The translations under genes and the position numbers were made by a program. Below, piece by piece: positions 1 through 12,352 of a DNA stretch of 64,000 nt. This DNA comes from Papaver somniferum (lineage: Eukaryota > Streptophyta > Magnoliopsida > Ranunculales > Papaveraceae). Below the pieces are notes generated by a model. That model had not been told where the DNA came from and did no database searches. It worked only from the letters and a program-made list of their open reading frames with translations. Positions within the stretch are counted from its first letter, which is position 1, and each line of letters begins with the position of its first letter. The stretch covers positions 34,289,702 to 34,353,701 of the forward strand of contig NC_039361.1 of assembly GCF_003573695.1 (NCBI RefSeq), written 5' to 3'.

Positions 1-1632
1 GTCCAGCCTTACAACATACTGATTGATCCAGCCTCTCCAGCAGCTCCGCTTCAATGTTCGCTTCAGCAGCCGCTCCGCTTTAACATTCGCTCCAACAGCC
101 GCTCCGCTTCAGCGTTCTTTCCAAAAACTGTTCCAGGATCCGAAGCCAAAACTTCAGCGTTTGGCTTCCTAAGTTTCAACATCCTCTCCAAGAACTAAAG
201 TTGCTTCAACGCCGCTTCTTCCTGCAAAGGATCGTACCACCGTGCTCCCCATGTCAGGGATCATGATCACAGCCAGCCATTATTCATAGTCATGGCCGCC
301 TTTTAATCCATCTCGCCAAAACTCGTGATCATGGATAGTTTGCTCGCTAACACATCCAGCCAATCCATTTACTTCCATGGATGCCCGTACAATTCCAGCC
401 AACCTACCTTGTTACCACGATAATGTAGTCTCCTCTGACTACATCTGCTACCAAGAACTGTTGCCGCTCATTTGTTGATATCATCCAAAGCTTCACCACA
501 GCAGCAATCACTACAAAGATGGAAACATGTAAACCATACTTGGGGACTGAGGATATATACGAAATCCCTTCATTGTCAAAGCTCGTAAGACACATTCAAC
601 CAAAAAGGCCATAGCCACAACAAGGTCATCTACTCTTCAAGGGTGCAGCGCAAGAATATCATCACCTCTCTGTATAGAAGACGCCTTCGACACTCTACGA
701 GGCCGCGACGGATCCCAAGCCTGCCCAGAGGAAACAACTTCAGAAACTAAAGAAGAGCGCGACTGGGCACTGATCATCACAGTCCATCCCGAGGACCATC
801 AAATAATATTTCATCCATGTGATATTTGGAGCATTCCGGCATCACATCTAGAAGAGTACAATAAGCTTGCATCAAATCCCGTGGACGTGGATTCAAGGCG
901 ATGCAATGAAAGTAAGTTATACATGGGGACTACCAGCATGGGACGCTTTCACTCCCCTCAACCTGGTTATGTCTGATTTCAACATCATCGCTGCCGAAGT
1001 TTTACGATCCGCAAGAATTTCTCAACATGAAGCCGTACATGTGCATCGAAGACTCCAAAAGCACATCACAAGGATACATTCACATATTCGGCCATGTCAT
1101 CGGATTTAACAAGAAGATAACTGGGGACTGCTCACCGCATCCTATTCCATATGACAGTCCAAGATTCAGAAGCTGGTTCAAAGGATGTCTCTTGGTACAA
1201 AGTACTTGAAGATTTGATAGCAGCACATCGGCAACAGAATGTCTCCCAACTCATCTATTTCATCCTGTGGCTTCGGGAGATTTCTACCATACAATCATCC
1301 ACGGCATATCATCGTCCTGATCGGAAGGTCCAGACACTGAACAACCTAAAGTCAAGGATGGACCGACAACGCAACCGCAACCTCCAAGGTTATCCCTGAC
1401 ATGATCGCTGTCGAGCGTATGTTTCATCCATCCATCCCAAGAATGCAATGGAGTTTGGTAAATTTTGGAATCCACTGGAGAGACACTGCGAACGAAAGCA
1501 CGGACCCGGACGAGCAGCAGAAAACAGAAGAGGGTCGATGCCTCTTTCCATGCGAACAGAGTTTTTAGACTTTGAAGAGAATGAAGATTCCTTCTTGCTC
1601 CATGAACGGGAATAGATGACTGGCGCGCGACT

Positions 1633-1900
1633 ATGCCACCCCGGGCCCGCAACATCCCTCCTGACTTCTTCCTGATTTTCACTGTCGGGTCGTTTTCACC
1701 TCCTAAGAGAGCTCGAAACCTAAATATTCCCGATTGGGAAGATAGAGAATTCTGTTTTGTGTCCGATAAAGGGGCGGACCGTCAAAATCCGAGTCCGTAC
1801 TCGGATTCTACAACGATTCTAGAAAAGGGCGCTAATCAGGGTTGCGGCGTGTCAAACCCTAAACCGCAAGCGCTTCCCTTGCAAGTGTTTCCTTCCAAAG
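1633..1900 (+). repeat. LTR-like segment inside the internal region of element A
   Basis: This stretch closely resembles 3215-3470 within the LTR of the same element. Both contain a CTTCCTGATTTT block, an ACTGTCGGG block, CGAGTCCGTAC, AAGGGCGCTAAT and CGCAAGCGCTTCCCTTGC in the same order. It lies upstream of the polypurine tract, so it is not part of the true LTR. Related TTCCCTTGC/CATGCCAA-rich sequence continues to about 2560. It could be a captured LTR fragment or the relic of a nested copy. Confidence 0.7.
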
Positions 1901-2884
1901 CGCTTCCCTTACCAGCGCCATGCCTTGCCAAGCGCTTTACAGAGCGGCCCACACCCCTTTCATGCCCGTCAGTGCTAATGGGTCCCCTTCATGCCAAGTC
2001 CTTGCTAGCAGCTCCGCCTCGCGTTCCAAAGCCTAGCCCTGAAGACACCCAATCATACCGGGATTTGCGCAAAGCTACCAGATGAGAGGATTGCGGATGC
2101 TACCTACCTCTCGAAAAAGATTTTTGAATAAGGAAAGAATTCCCTGTTAAAGCCGCGCATGAAGAAAGGCGATCGGGCCCACAAGAGAAAGCCTTGCTAC
2201 TCTCAAGACATCCCCGCTTTCCTTTCCAGTGCCAGTCTTGCCAACGCTCCACGTCAGCTTTTGCAACACCCCGCGCCTTTCATGCTAATCCCATCCAATG
2301 CCAACGCTCCGCGCCATCCAGGACAATCCACGCTTTCCATGCCAACGCCTTACCAGTGGACCATGTCAGAGCCTTGCCGGCAACCTGCGTTTCCCCTTGC
2401 CGCGCTGCCCTCGCCGACGCCATGCTTTGCCAAGCGGCCCACACCCATTCTTAGCCCATTGATGCTGACAAATCCCTTTCATGCCAAGTATATGCTAGCA
2501 GTTCCGCCTCGCGTCCCAAAGCCTGACCCCAAAGACACCTAGTCATACTGGGATTCGTGCAAGGATTGCGGATTCTACTTACATCCCGAAAAAGGTCAGA
2601 CAAATATCCACGGCCCTCTTTCATGACTTACTGTCTCAGTTCTATCTTCGTCTGTCACCATCTTATGCTTACCTCGCAACAAAGCCCATGTTACAAGCTA
2701 AGCAGGGGAGTTAATGTTGATGGTGGTTTTAGGACCAGGGGTAGAACCGTAAAACCTCACTATAGCATGACGTCACCGGTGACACTAACACATTTATTAG
2801 AGCATTTAACGCGCTTACACAAAAATTACCGGGGTACCTTTTTTAACGCTAAATTAGGATTTCTATATACCAAATCCTAATTCC

Positions 2885-3032
2885 CGCACCACTGTGCCAG
2901 CAGCATGCCAGACATGCCAGCCGCACCACCGTGCCAGCAGCATGCCAGACATCCTAGCCGCACCACCGTGCCAGCAACATGCCACACATGCCAGCCACAC
3001 CACCGTGCCAGCAGCATGCCAGACATGCCAGC
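2885..3032 (+). repeat. Four tandem copies of a 37-bp unit in the LTR of element A
   Basis: The 37-bp unit starts CGCACCACCGTGCCAGCAGC and ends ATGCCAGC. It is repeated four times with a few substitutions. A separate pair of about 59-bp repeats, containing ACCATGCCACATGTGCCAAA, follows at about 3049-3165. The array is rich in CATGCCA. Confidence 0.9.
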
Positions 3033-3488
3033 CACGTCTCCACACCAAGGCATGTCAACCATGCCACATGTGCCAAACGCACATACCGCGCAATCTTCGC
3101 GTGCCAAGGCATGCCAACCATGCCACATGTGCCAAACGCACATACCACGCACTCTTGCACGCCAAAGGCATATCATGCCATTCGTACAACCAAAATCTAA
3201 CCTTGGCCATATTGCCACCCCTTCCGAATTCTTCCTGATTTTACTGTCGGGACGTTTTAGCCCCCTAATCAAGCTCAAAATCTAAATATTCTCTCGAATG
3301 GAGATGGAGAATTTTGTTTTATGTCTGATAAAGGTGCAGACCGTCAACATCCGAGTCCGTACGCGGATTCTACAGCAATTCTAGTAAAGGGCGCTAATTA
3401 GGGTTTCGGCGTGTCAAATCCGAAACCGCAAGCGCTTCCCTTGCAAGTGTTTCCCTTCCAAAGTGCCTCCCTTCCAAACGCTTCCCTT

Positions 3489-3945
3489 CCAAGCCGCCAC
3501 ATGCGCCATTGGTACATGCCAAGCAACGCTTGCAACCTAGCATGCCAAGCCGTGCAAACCTATGGGCCAAGCCGCCACACACGCCAGTGGCACATGCCAA
3601 GCAAAGATTGCAACCTAGCATGCTAAGCTGTGCAAACCTAGGGGCCAAGCCGCCATAAGCGTCGTTGGCACATGCCAAGGAACACTTGCAACCTAGCATG
3701 CCAAGCCGTGCAAACCTAGGGCCAAGCAGCCACACGCGCCATTGGCATATGCCAAGCAACGATTGAAACCTAGCATGCCAAGCCGTGCAAACCTAGGGCC
3801 AAGCCGCCACACGCGCCATTGGCACATGCTAAGCGACCCTTGCAACCTAGCATGCCAAGCCGTGCAAACCTAGGGCCAAAAGCCACTACGCGCGCCATCG
3901 GCACATGCCATGCAACACTTGCATTTTGGCATTACCACTTGCACC
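3489..3945 (+). repeat. About six tandem copies of a 77-bp unit in the LTR of element A
   Basis: The unit runs from AAGCCGCCACACGCGCCATT through GGCACATGCCAAGCAACGCT to GCAAACCTAGGGCC, about 77 bp. It recurs about six times and decays at the right end near 3900-3990. The open frames in this stretch are a by-product of the repeat and do not look like a gene. Confidence 0.9.
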
Positions 3946-4428
3946 CGATGTGCAACCTACAGCCAAGGCATTCCACACAAGCCATTGTCACATGTCGTGC
4001 AACCCTTGCACTTTGAAATGTTGCGCCTACAGCAAAGGCCACGATTCCTCTTAAGATGCAAAATCTCGACTGTCGAAGGTCGCCACTGAGCCGGCACGTC
4101 TCTCAAGTTAAACTTATCAAACACCAGCGACATGCTACACGTTTTCCACGAAAACACTCGAGACATCAATACATGTCACAAACTGGGGGATGCTCTTTAG
4201 GGTTTTGGTTTGGCGGTTTACAGCGTGCGGCATACACAGATGCCCGTTTCAAGACAGTGTATTAAGAATAAAACGTTTAGTAAATGCAGGAAGTAATGGT
4301 GAAACTCTCTTTCACTAGGGAACATCAATTCCATCAAATTCCATCAATACCAGGCGTTACCACCTCTTCCCATTTAACTCATCCGTTTCTTTTTCTTACG
4401 AGGCCAAAGTACGTTTCACTTAGACTTG

Positions 4429-4436
4429 TATAAATA
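4429..4436 (+). promoter_or_regulatory. TATA box of the LTR promoter, element A
   Basis: TATAAATA lies in the context CTTGTATAAATAGG. The same box and context occur in element C (60851-60858) and, on the - strand, in both LTRs of element B (55208-55215 and 48709-48716). Conservation across four LTR copies about 370-390 bp from the LTR 3' end supports it as the Pol II promoter of the family. Confidence 0.75.
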
Positions 4437-4801
4437 GGTCTTACCTATTTCCACCAAGACACAAGTTTTATTTGGTCAAGGAGAAATACAACACTCAAAA
4501 AGGCAATTTTGCTAGCTTTCCCAAAGCTTTCACCTTCTGATACAAGTCAAGTACTACTCTTCCAGAACTGTTCTGGTCTCAACACTATTTTCGCTTCCCT
4601 CCCTAAACCAGCCATTCTCCTCCTCTTTGTGACCGAAGCAAATCCGGAACGTCCATTTCTTGGTTTAGGCCGGAGTTGTACAGATTGATCTCTCGAATCT
4701 AAAGTACTCCCGTACAATACATTTGTTTAGGGTTTATATTCTTTTCTCACTCACCTACCGAAATTACCAAAATCGGCAGAAACGATTTTCACCCATAAAC
4801 A

Positions 4802-6374
4802 CCACTCAAGTTGGGTAAAGAATTCCCAGATGATTACTTCCGAGCTGACTGTCGGGGTTTATTTATACATAAACCCAAATGACACACTCCGGAAGGTACG
4901 TCGGTTTATTTCATTTTATTAATGGTTATTGATTTTTCACCCCTATTGGAAACATGAACACCAAGTTAAGACAACACACAAATGAGTATCATCAGGATGT
5001 ATAATGATGCATCTAATAAGAAATATATGATGTGGCTATGGTGAAAGTTATGCTTCATTCCCTTGAGTACAGAAACAAATAAATCCTGCTTGTTTCCTTT
5101 AAACCAACTTTTTTCTGTTTGTGATATTTGCTTACAAGACAACACAAACGTTAATCAGATATTAAGATGTATGGTTGGCTTTTTGGGGATTTTAGAATGC
5201 TATGTAATCTTCAAACTAGATGACAATATCAATTATGACACACTTGGATCAATGCTGGATCCATCAGTTAATATTCCCACTCCATTACCATCACCTTTAT
5301 GGCATTCCTTGTATATTATAAAACAAATAGGCAATAGCATGATAAAGCACACTTTGGAGTCGAATACTTTCTGTTTCAGAATGTGAAGTTTATTAATCTT
5401 CAAATTTAGGGTTGTGGAGGAATTGTTGACTTTATAACTTGATGTATGCTATATAGCTTAAAGTTGTGTATGGATCTCCCGGTCATATTATGCATCTGAC
5501 ATGACATTGGCTCTTAAGTTGATAACCAGATGAAATTATTTGTTGGTACTGCATCATCTTGCCTCTATAGCTTTCTTCCTATTTTCAACACTTAACAGTT
5601 CCATTGATGAATATCATTTTTTATTTACAGAGTGGCAGTTTACTCTGGAATGAACTTTCTCAACGTAGTCAGAATTGAGACTGAATCTTGTGTTCGGATT
5701 ATTAGTAGCTTGAGTTTAATCTTGTGTGCTCCAGAATAAATATAGTAAAATTAAAGAAAGCCGAATTATGAGCTTATAAACATTTATGAGCTAGTAGATG
5801 GTCAGAGAACAAGGCTCGGACAATAGTTCAAATCCGCAAGTTGATCTGCAAGGGCCAAAATTAATTCATCAGTTCCCACAGAAAAGGCCAGTTAAAGATG
5901 ATTAAGCCCAGGCCAAACCTTGAATGTCTAGAGATGTCTTGGCTGGAGTCACCGCGTTCTACTTTGCTCAACAAAATCTTCAGGATCATGTTTGCTCCAG
6001 GTATTTGGTGGAAAATGATCAGCACCAACGTCATCACCATGATCGTAAAAGTGCAATCTCTTATTTATGTTTCTCTTTAGAACTCAGCGTTGTTGCTAAT
6101 CAGCTTAATATTTTTTTTTGGCTAGCTTTAATTTCTTCGCTTACTGCTGCAGCAGTCATATAGTCTATTTAACTATCAGAACTAGTCGATTCAGATGATC
6201 TTTTTTTCTCCATGTACAGTTGTTTCTTGGTAGTTCTGACAAGCAGAGTTGGAGATCGGTGGAAACTTGCACCAATTCGTCTGATTTTATTCTTTATTAT
6301 CTCTTTCTCCTTCTTTCAGTGAACGATTGAACTAGTGGTCACCCAATATTTGGATCAACGGTAAAATTTCAGAT
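4802..6374. other. AT-rich intergenic stretch, no gene seen
   Basis: No reading frame here has coding character or splice-compatible neighbours. The longest frame (to 5386) opens only at a TTG and matches nothing I recognise. Confidence 0.5.
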
Positions 6375-6966
6375 TTGCTTCGTATTGATTTATATGATTT
6401 TTTTTTTGTCAGCATAAATAGATATTGGGACAAAAGTTACACGTTGTCGGCAATAACATTTTCGAGGACCAACTTTTTTTCGTCAGTAGAAAATAATCCT
6501 TTTGCGACTAGAATTTGTTTGGATACTAATGACTCTAGTGGCAAAATCCTTATTTGACATGCAATTATTTCGGTAACAAACTAGTTTTGTCAGCATAGAG
6601 TATATTCAGGGACAAAAGTCCCTAATTGTTGGCAATAAGATGTTTGGAGACTATATTTTACATTTGTGGTTAGAAATCAATTTCGTGACCGAAATAATTC
6701 GTCACAAAGAAATATTTAGAGACTGAGACAGGATTGGTCACTATATTTGGTCACAAAAAAATATATTTAGAGACGGAGACAAGATCGGTCACTATATTTG
6801 GTCACAAAAATTTTCAGTGACAACTTCAAAGACTAAGTTTACCGCTTGTCGCGAAAAGTATATTTATGGTGACCAAAAAAATATTCCTCCCTAAACACTA
6901 GATTTGTAGACAAAATTTTATTGGTCACGTAAAATTTTGTCACTAAACGTATGTTTCGTTGTAGTG
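6375..6966. mobile_element. Terminal part of a CACTA (En/Spm-like) DNA transposon
   Basis: The right edge GTTTCGTTGTAGTG at 6953-6966 is the reverse complement of CACTACAACGAAAC, the classic CACTA terminal inverted repeat. Inward lie subterminal repeats typical of the superfamily. One pair of about 50-bp repeats sits at 6705-6810, each with GGTCACTATATTTGGTCACA. An approximately 190-bp pair starts near 6396 and 6586, each with TTTGTCAGCATA and GGGACAAAAGT. I found no opposite CACTA end upstream, so the element is a truncated copy or its other end is too decayed to read. Confidence 0.65.
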
Positions 6967-9371
6967 ATTATACGAACAAATCCAACATACGAGCTTGCAC
7001 ACATAATTCAGGTTGACTTTGAATCTCATCATTCCAAGTATAATTTTGTTTTTTCAAACCTGGTAATATACTGCAACTGTTTAATATGAGATATGTATAT
7101 ATTTTGTTGTTGTTAAACTTCCAAACTTTCTAATTTGCAATTACACTTTCTACAATTTTCACTCCTACATTATCAATTGCATGAATGATTGTAATTACAA
7201 TGTATTTAAGTATCTTGAAAAAACTTCTTTCTATTTCAACTTCAAGAATTAAATATAATCAATGGTAAATGGTATGTGGATTGCATTGGAAAAACGACAT
7301 GAGTCAATCAAACTGCAGTTGGCAATGAACACAGTAAGTTTGGGGGTGAGTCTTATTGGCATGTCAGAAAGAAATATCAATGACGCTCTGAAAACATTAT
7401 CTTTCATCTTTCATATCTTATATTTTCTTAGTTTCCATGTGTCTATTTATTTTTAAAATTGTCCCTTATTCCATTTAATATTACCGTTAATATGCAAAAT
7501 TAAAAAATGATAAGGTTAAGGTAAATTGAAGCAACCGAAAGGAATTACAGCCCTTGTGCATAGAGGAGTTATCATGGGATCCCCCTGTAAAGATTCATAT
7601 TTTTTTTGCATCAGTTTATGCGGTATGTAGTTTAGGTTTCGTGTGCTCTTACATAAATGGAATAAAATAAAATAGGTATAACTTCATAACCGAATTGGAA
7701 GGACTTGTTATTTGAGTATTAAAAAATATTCTCAGTCTGAAAAATCTATGCTTACTACGGACTTAATCGTTGAAACGATACATAATGTCGAATTTGATAC
7801 TTTGTTTTATTTTATTATAATGTCTACTTGATATGGAATATTGTTATCTACTCATATTTTCTTAGTTTAAAAGCTTTATATTTTATAGACTCAATCGTTG
7901 ATGGTGATGCAGAATGTACATGTAAAAAATTGATCATAAATTTTTTGTTGCTAACAAGTTTCAAACGCAAGTCATTGTTATCATCACCTAATAACTTTAC
8001 TACTGTACGACAGTGTCATTAATCGGAATATAAATTTTTGGTGCTTGATTTTAATTCAAATTAATATTCAAATAAGAAAGAACTGATCTTTGATTTCTTG
8101 ATATGAAGATTGTTGAAGTTGTTGGCCATAAATGAAGATTACTTTTATTGATGAAGAAAGTTTCAGGACAAATGTCACAGTTCGTTACGTACCAGGTTAC
8201 ATAGGATTGTCGTATCTAAAAGGTTAGTTAACAAGTTTTTAAAAACACCTAAATCAAGTGATTTTGTTCGCGATGATTTAAATAAAAACGACATATCACA
8301 AATTTGCACTAGTAAAGTGCATACTGATCTTATTGATAATGCAATGTTTATGTTACCTTAAATTATTTGAAGCCAGACCCACACCAAAGGTGCTAACAGG
8401 ATTCGATTGAAAATGCAATATTTATAGTTACAAACATAAATTTTTGCTATTCATCAACTTCATCAGTAGTAATATTCAAATTACATCATTAATTGGATTG
8501 TAATATAGTGTTCGCATAACATTATAATAATCTGCACTAATTATATTCATGAGACTATTACCATATTTCACAACCTTTGAGCCTATATTTTTTAAGATCA
8601 ATATTATTTTTGATGGAGATATACTCATATACATGGTCATGGAGGCTATAGCGCTAAGCTAAACCAATAAGAAAGACACTTTGGTGGGAATATCTTAAAT
8701 ACCCAAAAAGTACATGGACGCTAATGGTAGTACCAATTTTCTAGGGCGTGTACCAATTAATAGGTTATGCATATGTTTGTCTTATATGGATTTTTTTCTC
8801 CACAAGAAAATGTGTAACCATATTAGCACAGTTGAAAAAAGTAACTATCTAAGCATACCATTCTTTTCATGATTGAAGATAGTACTTGGTTATATGATCA
8901 CGTCACAGTTATACTGTCCACCGAATCTCCTAAAATGTTTATTACATGGAGTTTGACAGTGTTGCACATTTACTGGATTCATACATCACTATGTGTCTTG
9001 CATCTAAGACTTAGATATGAAATAATGAACTTTTTTGGGCACACTGTGGTTCCTATTTTGAGTGCCATGGAACAATACCTTTACGACATGCAACCGATGT
9101 AGAAAATGAGTGTAGAATACCGTTAGATAGGTTGTATATCGTCCGATCGCCAAATGCATGTCTGATCAACATCTAAATCACTGAGTTTGATCAGTATATA
9201 TACAACATCATGATACCTATCTAAAATACGTTTAACCATTCGTTATACAGTACTTATATCGAACATGCATAATTTTAAGATTTTATTGTTTAAAAATCGA
9301 ACCCCTTTTGCCTGGATTTATAAAACGGATACCAAACTTAATGGGGATTCCAATCCAGAAATAAATCATGT
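6967..9371. other. AT-rich intergenic stretch, no gene seen
   Basis: Only short random-looking frames occur on either strand. I see no RNA gene, terminal inverted repeat or tandem array. Confidence 0.5.
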
Positions 9372-11838
9372 TGTTAGAGAATTGCTCGGTAGAACTCACA
9401 AGTGTTGCTATCTCAAGCTTGTTGTAAAATTTTGTTTTCAAAACATTATCTTGATTTTTAGTATAAAATTGGTTAAGTATCAGATTAGGATAGAAGATGT
9501 AGTTGAGAAACGGACATCACGGCAGTCATCATTACATTCTACCGTTTGAAGGCGAAGATTAACCGAAGCTTTTGGATAACTTCTTCAACAAAAGGTAAGT
9601 GAAGACTGAACCACCTATTTCTCAAGTTATATTCATCTTTCTATCTATGAGACGTTGTCGCATAACTAATTAGACTATCGTAAGCATATCAAGAATTTCG
9701 AGTCAAGTTTATCTTGTTATTAGTCCTCGAAATATGACTTAGCTTAATGAACATTGCATACTGGATGAATTTCGTTTAAAAATAATTTATTGTTCGTAAT
9801 CTAAATAGTGATACAAGAATTATCATTCGAAAATAGCCTGGAACAGTGATATGTGTCATTGATGTTATTTGAGAATGTTTCGTATCGATTTAGAGAGAAA
9901 TATAGAACTACTATTATTTTCGGATACAAGACAGTATACACACCAGTCTTACAAACTGGGAAAACTGTTACAAGTATGAAGTCGTAGTACATGTACTCAG
10001 TACACGTAACGGAGTGGTTATATGTCGAGAAACAACTTTTAGTACGCACACCCGTATGCACACCTTAAAAATCTGTGAACTCGTAAACCCGAACCAGTAC
10101 GCAAACCAGTACGCGTACTAGAAAAGAACTGTTGGTTCCGGAACCGATTTGGTATCCAAACCGGTACACACACCATAAAAGTTCTGTGAACTCCGGAACT
10201 GGTTATTATCTTAAGGTATTCATATCAGTACACGTACCTGAAAAGTTTTGTGAACTCCGGAACTCGGTCATGTCATAAGGTATACATACTAGTACACGTA
10301 CCGAAAAAGTTTTGTGAACTCCGGAACTCGGTCATGTTATAAGGTATACATACCGGTACACGTACTTTGACATAATTGTTCACGAACATGTTGAGTGTTT
10401 GTACCTTGTACATCTACTTAAAATGTCGATTAAATTCATATGCACATAAAATTATTTCTCCGAGATAATTAGCATTTAAATAATCTCTAAAAACATTATA
10501 GACATATTTGATCATATAATTGTGACTCAAGTTAAAGTCTCAAGTGTTTATGAAAATGCTCAAGCTTATAGTTCAGTTGTCTAGTTTCGACTAACCATTC
10601 ATGAGCGTGGTCCTTTGTACACTGTTCGATTACGGTTTATCCTAACCGAAGTGTATATCTTGTTATGTTAATCAGATTTAAAAATTAATCTAATGGTAGA
10701 TATTGTTTGTTTGGTTCCAAAGCTATCTTAGCTTAAACCTAAAGAAACCTATGCTTTGAATGTCTATAAAAGGGGAACCTCAAACAACTGGGATCTTTGA
10801 ATCCTGACACTACTTCTTTGTGTGTCATAGTTGTAAAACTAGAGTCGTCCTCTTCCTAAAAACCTTCTAGGGTTTAGCGACTAAAAAGACTTCATAGGGA
10901 TTAGTGAAGCTAGGTCCAGTTTGTTTATCTTGATAGATCGAGTATCCTGATATTGTTTGATTGTTGAGCTTGCTCCATCAATCAAGATAGATAGAAATCA
11001 TCAAAATTCTCTTTGTCTCAGACTTTATTGATTCCACAAGTTTAATACTTGTGAGGTGAAATCAAGATAGATAGAAATCATCAAAATAATCTAGGTTGCA
11101 TTTCGGGTTGCATAAGTCCAGATTTTGAGGTTAGCTAGAGTTTGTCTATTTCTATCGATTTCCAGTCTCACCTTGATCTACGATCAAAAAGGAAATCACA
11201 CGTATAGGCTTATATGTGGGAGGCAGATCGGTTTAAAGTCTTCAATTGAGTTGAAGCAACTCTTAAGCTGTAAAGGACGTCATCTAAGGGAATCATTTGC
11301 GCGGAGTCCTGCTGAGATTCAAGAGGCATAAGGAACACGACTGTAACTGAATTGTTGTGAGGATTTAATTTGATCTCAACTACATTCCAGTTCGAAGTTA
11401 ATTGGTAGTAGGCTGGTGTCTGTAGCGGTTTAATATAGTTTGACGTTCAATCTGGACTAGGTCCCGGGATTTTTCTGCATTTGCGGTTTCCTCATTAACA
11501 AAACTTCTGGTGCCTGTGTTATTTCTTTTCCGTATTATATTGTTTATCTTTATAATTGAAATATCACATGTAATACGTAAAATCAATCAAAGTAGACGAC
11601 TTGATTGATTACTTGGAAATTGATATTTGGAGTCACCCAAGTACTCCCACACGAGATTCAGGTTCACGGACTAGTCTCTGTAAAATTTCTGATTGTGAGA
11701 GAAAGAGATACAACTCTAGATACTATTCCTTGATTGAGATTAATTAAGTTGAACTCTCGGAATTGTGTTTAAGTTTGTCCATACAGATTGACTAAGAAAA
11801 AGTTGGTGGTGTATTTTGTTACCCCCAGTGTTTTCTCA
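9372..11838 (+). mobile_element. Lone Copia-type (SIRE/Maximus-like) LTR, 2.47 kb
   Basis: The left end TGTTAGAGAATTGCTCGGTAG and the right end GTTACCCCCAGTGTTTTCTCA correspond to the two ends of the solo LTR at 58074-62988, which reads TGTTAGAGCACTGCTCGG and ends GTACCCCCAATTTTTCA on its - strand. Shared inner landmarks include the CCCGGGATTTTTCTGCATTTGC block near 11460 and the CTCATTAACAAAACTTCTGG block that follows. No internal coding region adjoins it, so it reads as a solo or orphan LTR. The flanking bases do not form a clear duplication. Confidence 0.75.
10060..10370 (+). repeat. About 65-bp degenerate tandem repeats inside the Copia-type LTR
   Basis: Four or more copies share AGTACACGTACC, then GTTTTGTGAACTCCGGAACT, then AAGGTATACATAC. 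Copies become less alike towards the left. The corresponding part of the other Copia-type LTR (about 62220-62400) carries similar GTACGCATAC-type words. Confidence 0.8.
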
Positions 11839-12352
11839 TGCTTTTGCGATTATATATATATATTATGGGGGGAGGATTCATGCACGCTGTAATTGTGACA
11901 TTATTTTACACTTTGGAAACCTTTTTTTTTTTAATAAAACTTAAGCGGTAACAAGTTTGAAGTTAATATTCTTGGAATATGTTTCTTTTACAAAACTTTT
12001 ACATGACTAGTCCGAGACATATAACACCATCATTTACTACTTTAAAAATCAGCCGTTAAAATCAACTAATTTTTAACCATTGAAATTATGATTGGTAGAC
12101 AGTGAAGATCGTTATTTTGCAATGCACTCATTTTTGGTAGGAATTTAGAGATTTGTTAAAAGAACATATCCACAAAATATTAGCTTCAAATCCGCTACCT
12201 TTTATGTTATCAAGATAATTTCATTTTAATAATGTCATCGGATCCTGCCCATCATTACACAGGTGAGTAAGCTAACAAAACCCTGTGATTCTCATTAGGA
12301 AAAAAGGAAAAAAAAAATCGGGAAAAACAAAACAAAAATGTTGGGCAAAGCA
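11839..12352. other. Intergenic stretch, no gene seen
   Basis: AT-rich sequence with a T-run near 11925. No coding frame or RNA gene was recognised. Confidence 0.5.

Larger units (their letters stand above)
1..4801 (+). mobile_element. Element A: 3' part of a large LTR retrotransposon, cut by the window edge
   Basis: The first 310 bases match, in reverse complement, the internal region of element B at about 52860-53165; both carry degenerate CTCCGCTTCAACGTT-type short repeats. After about 310 the two diverge: B has a minisatellite and A does not. A polypurine tract AGCAGGGGAGTTAA at 2701-2714 is followed directly by the LTR start TGTTGATGGTGG, and the LTR ends in CACCCATAAACA at 4801. The 5' LTR and most of the internal region lie outside the window. 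No reverse transcriptase or integrase frame is visible here. The bases just after the LTR are CCACT, which may be half of the target duplication but cannot be checked. Confidence 0.85.
2715..4801 (+). repeat. 3' LTR of element A (about 2.09 kb)
   Basis: The LTR begins TGTTGATGGTGG directly after the polypurine tract and ends ATAAACA, giving the TG...CA form. The same start and end recur in element C (58686-61230) and, reversed, in both LTRs of element B. The block around 4141-4245, with ACATGTCACAAACTGGGGGA and TGGCGGTTTACAGCGTGC, is shared with C (about 60600-60695) and, reversed, with B (about 48905-48980 and 55404-55475). The stretch 4600-4801 is also shared. Confidence 0.85.

Noticed and set aside
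2885..3285. Several overlapping open frames rich in Cys, His and Pro, resembling zinc-binding proteins
   Set aside because: They follow the period of the LTR tandem repeats on both strands and have no other support.
5063..5386. 107-codon + strand frame
   Set aside because: It opens at TTG, lies in AT-rich repeat-poor sequence and shows no recognisable motif.
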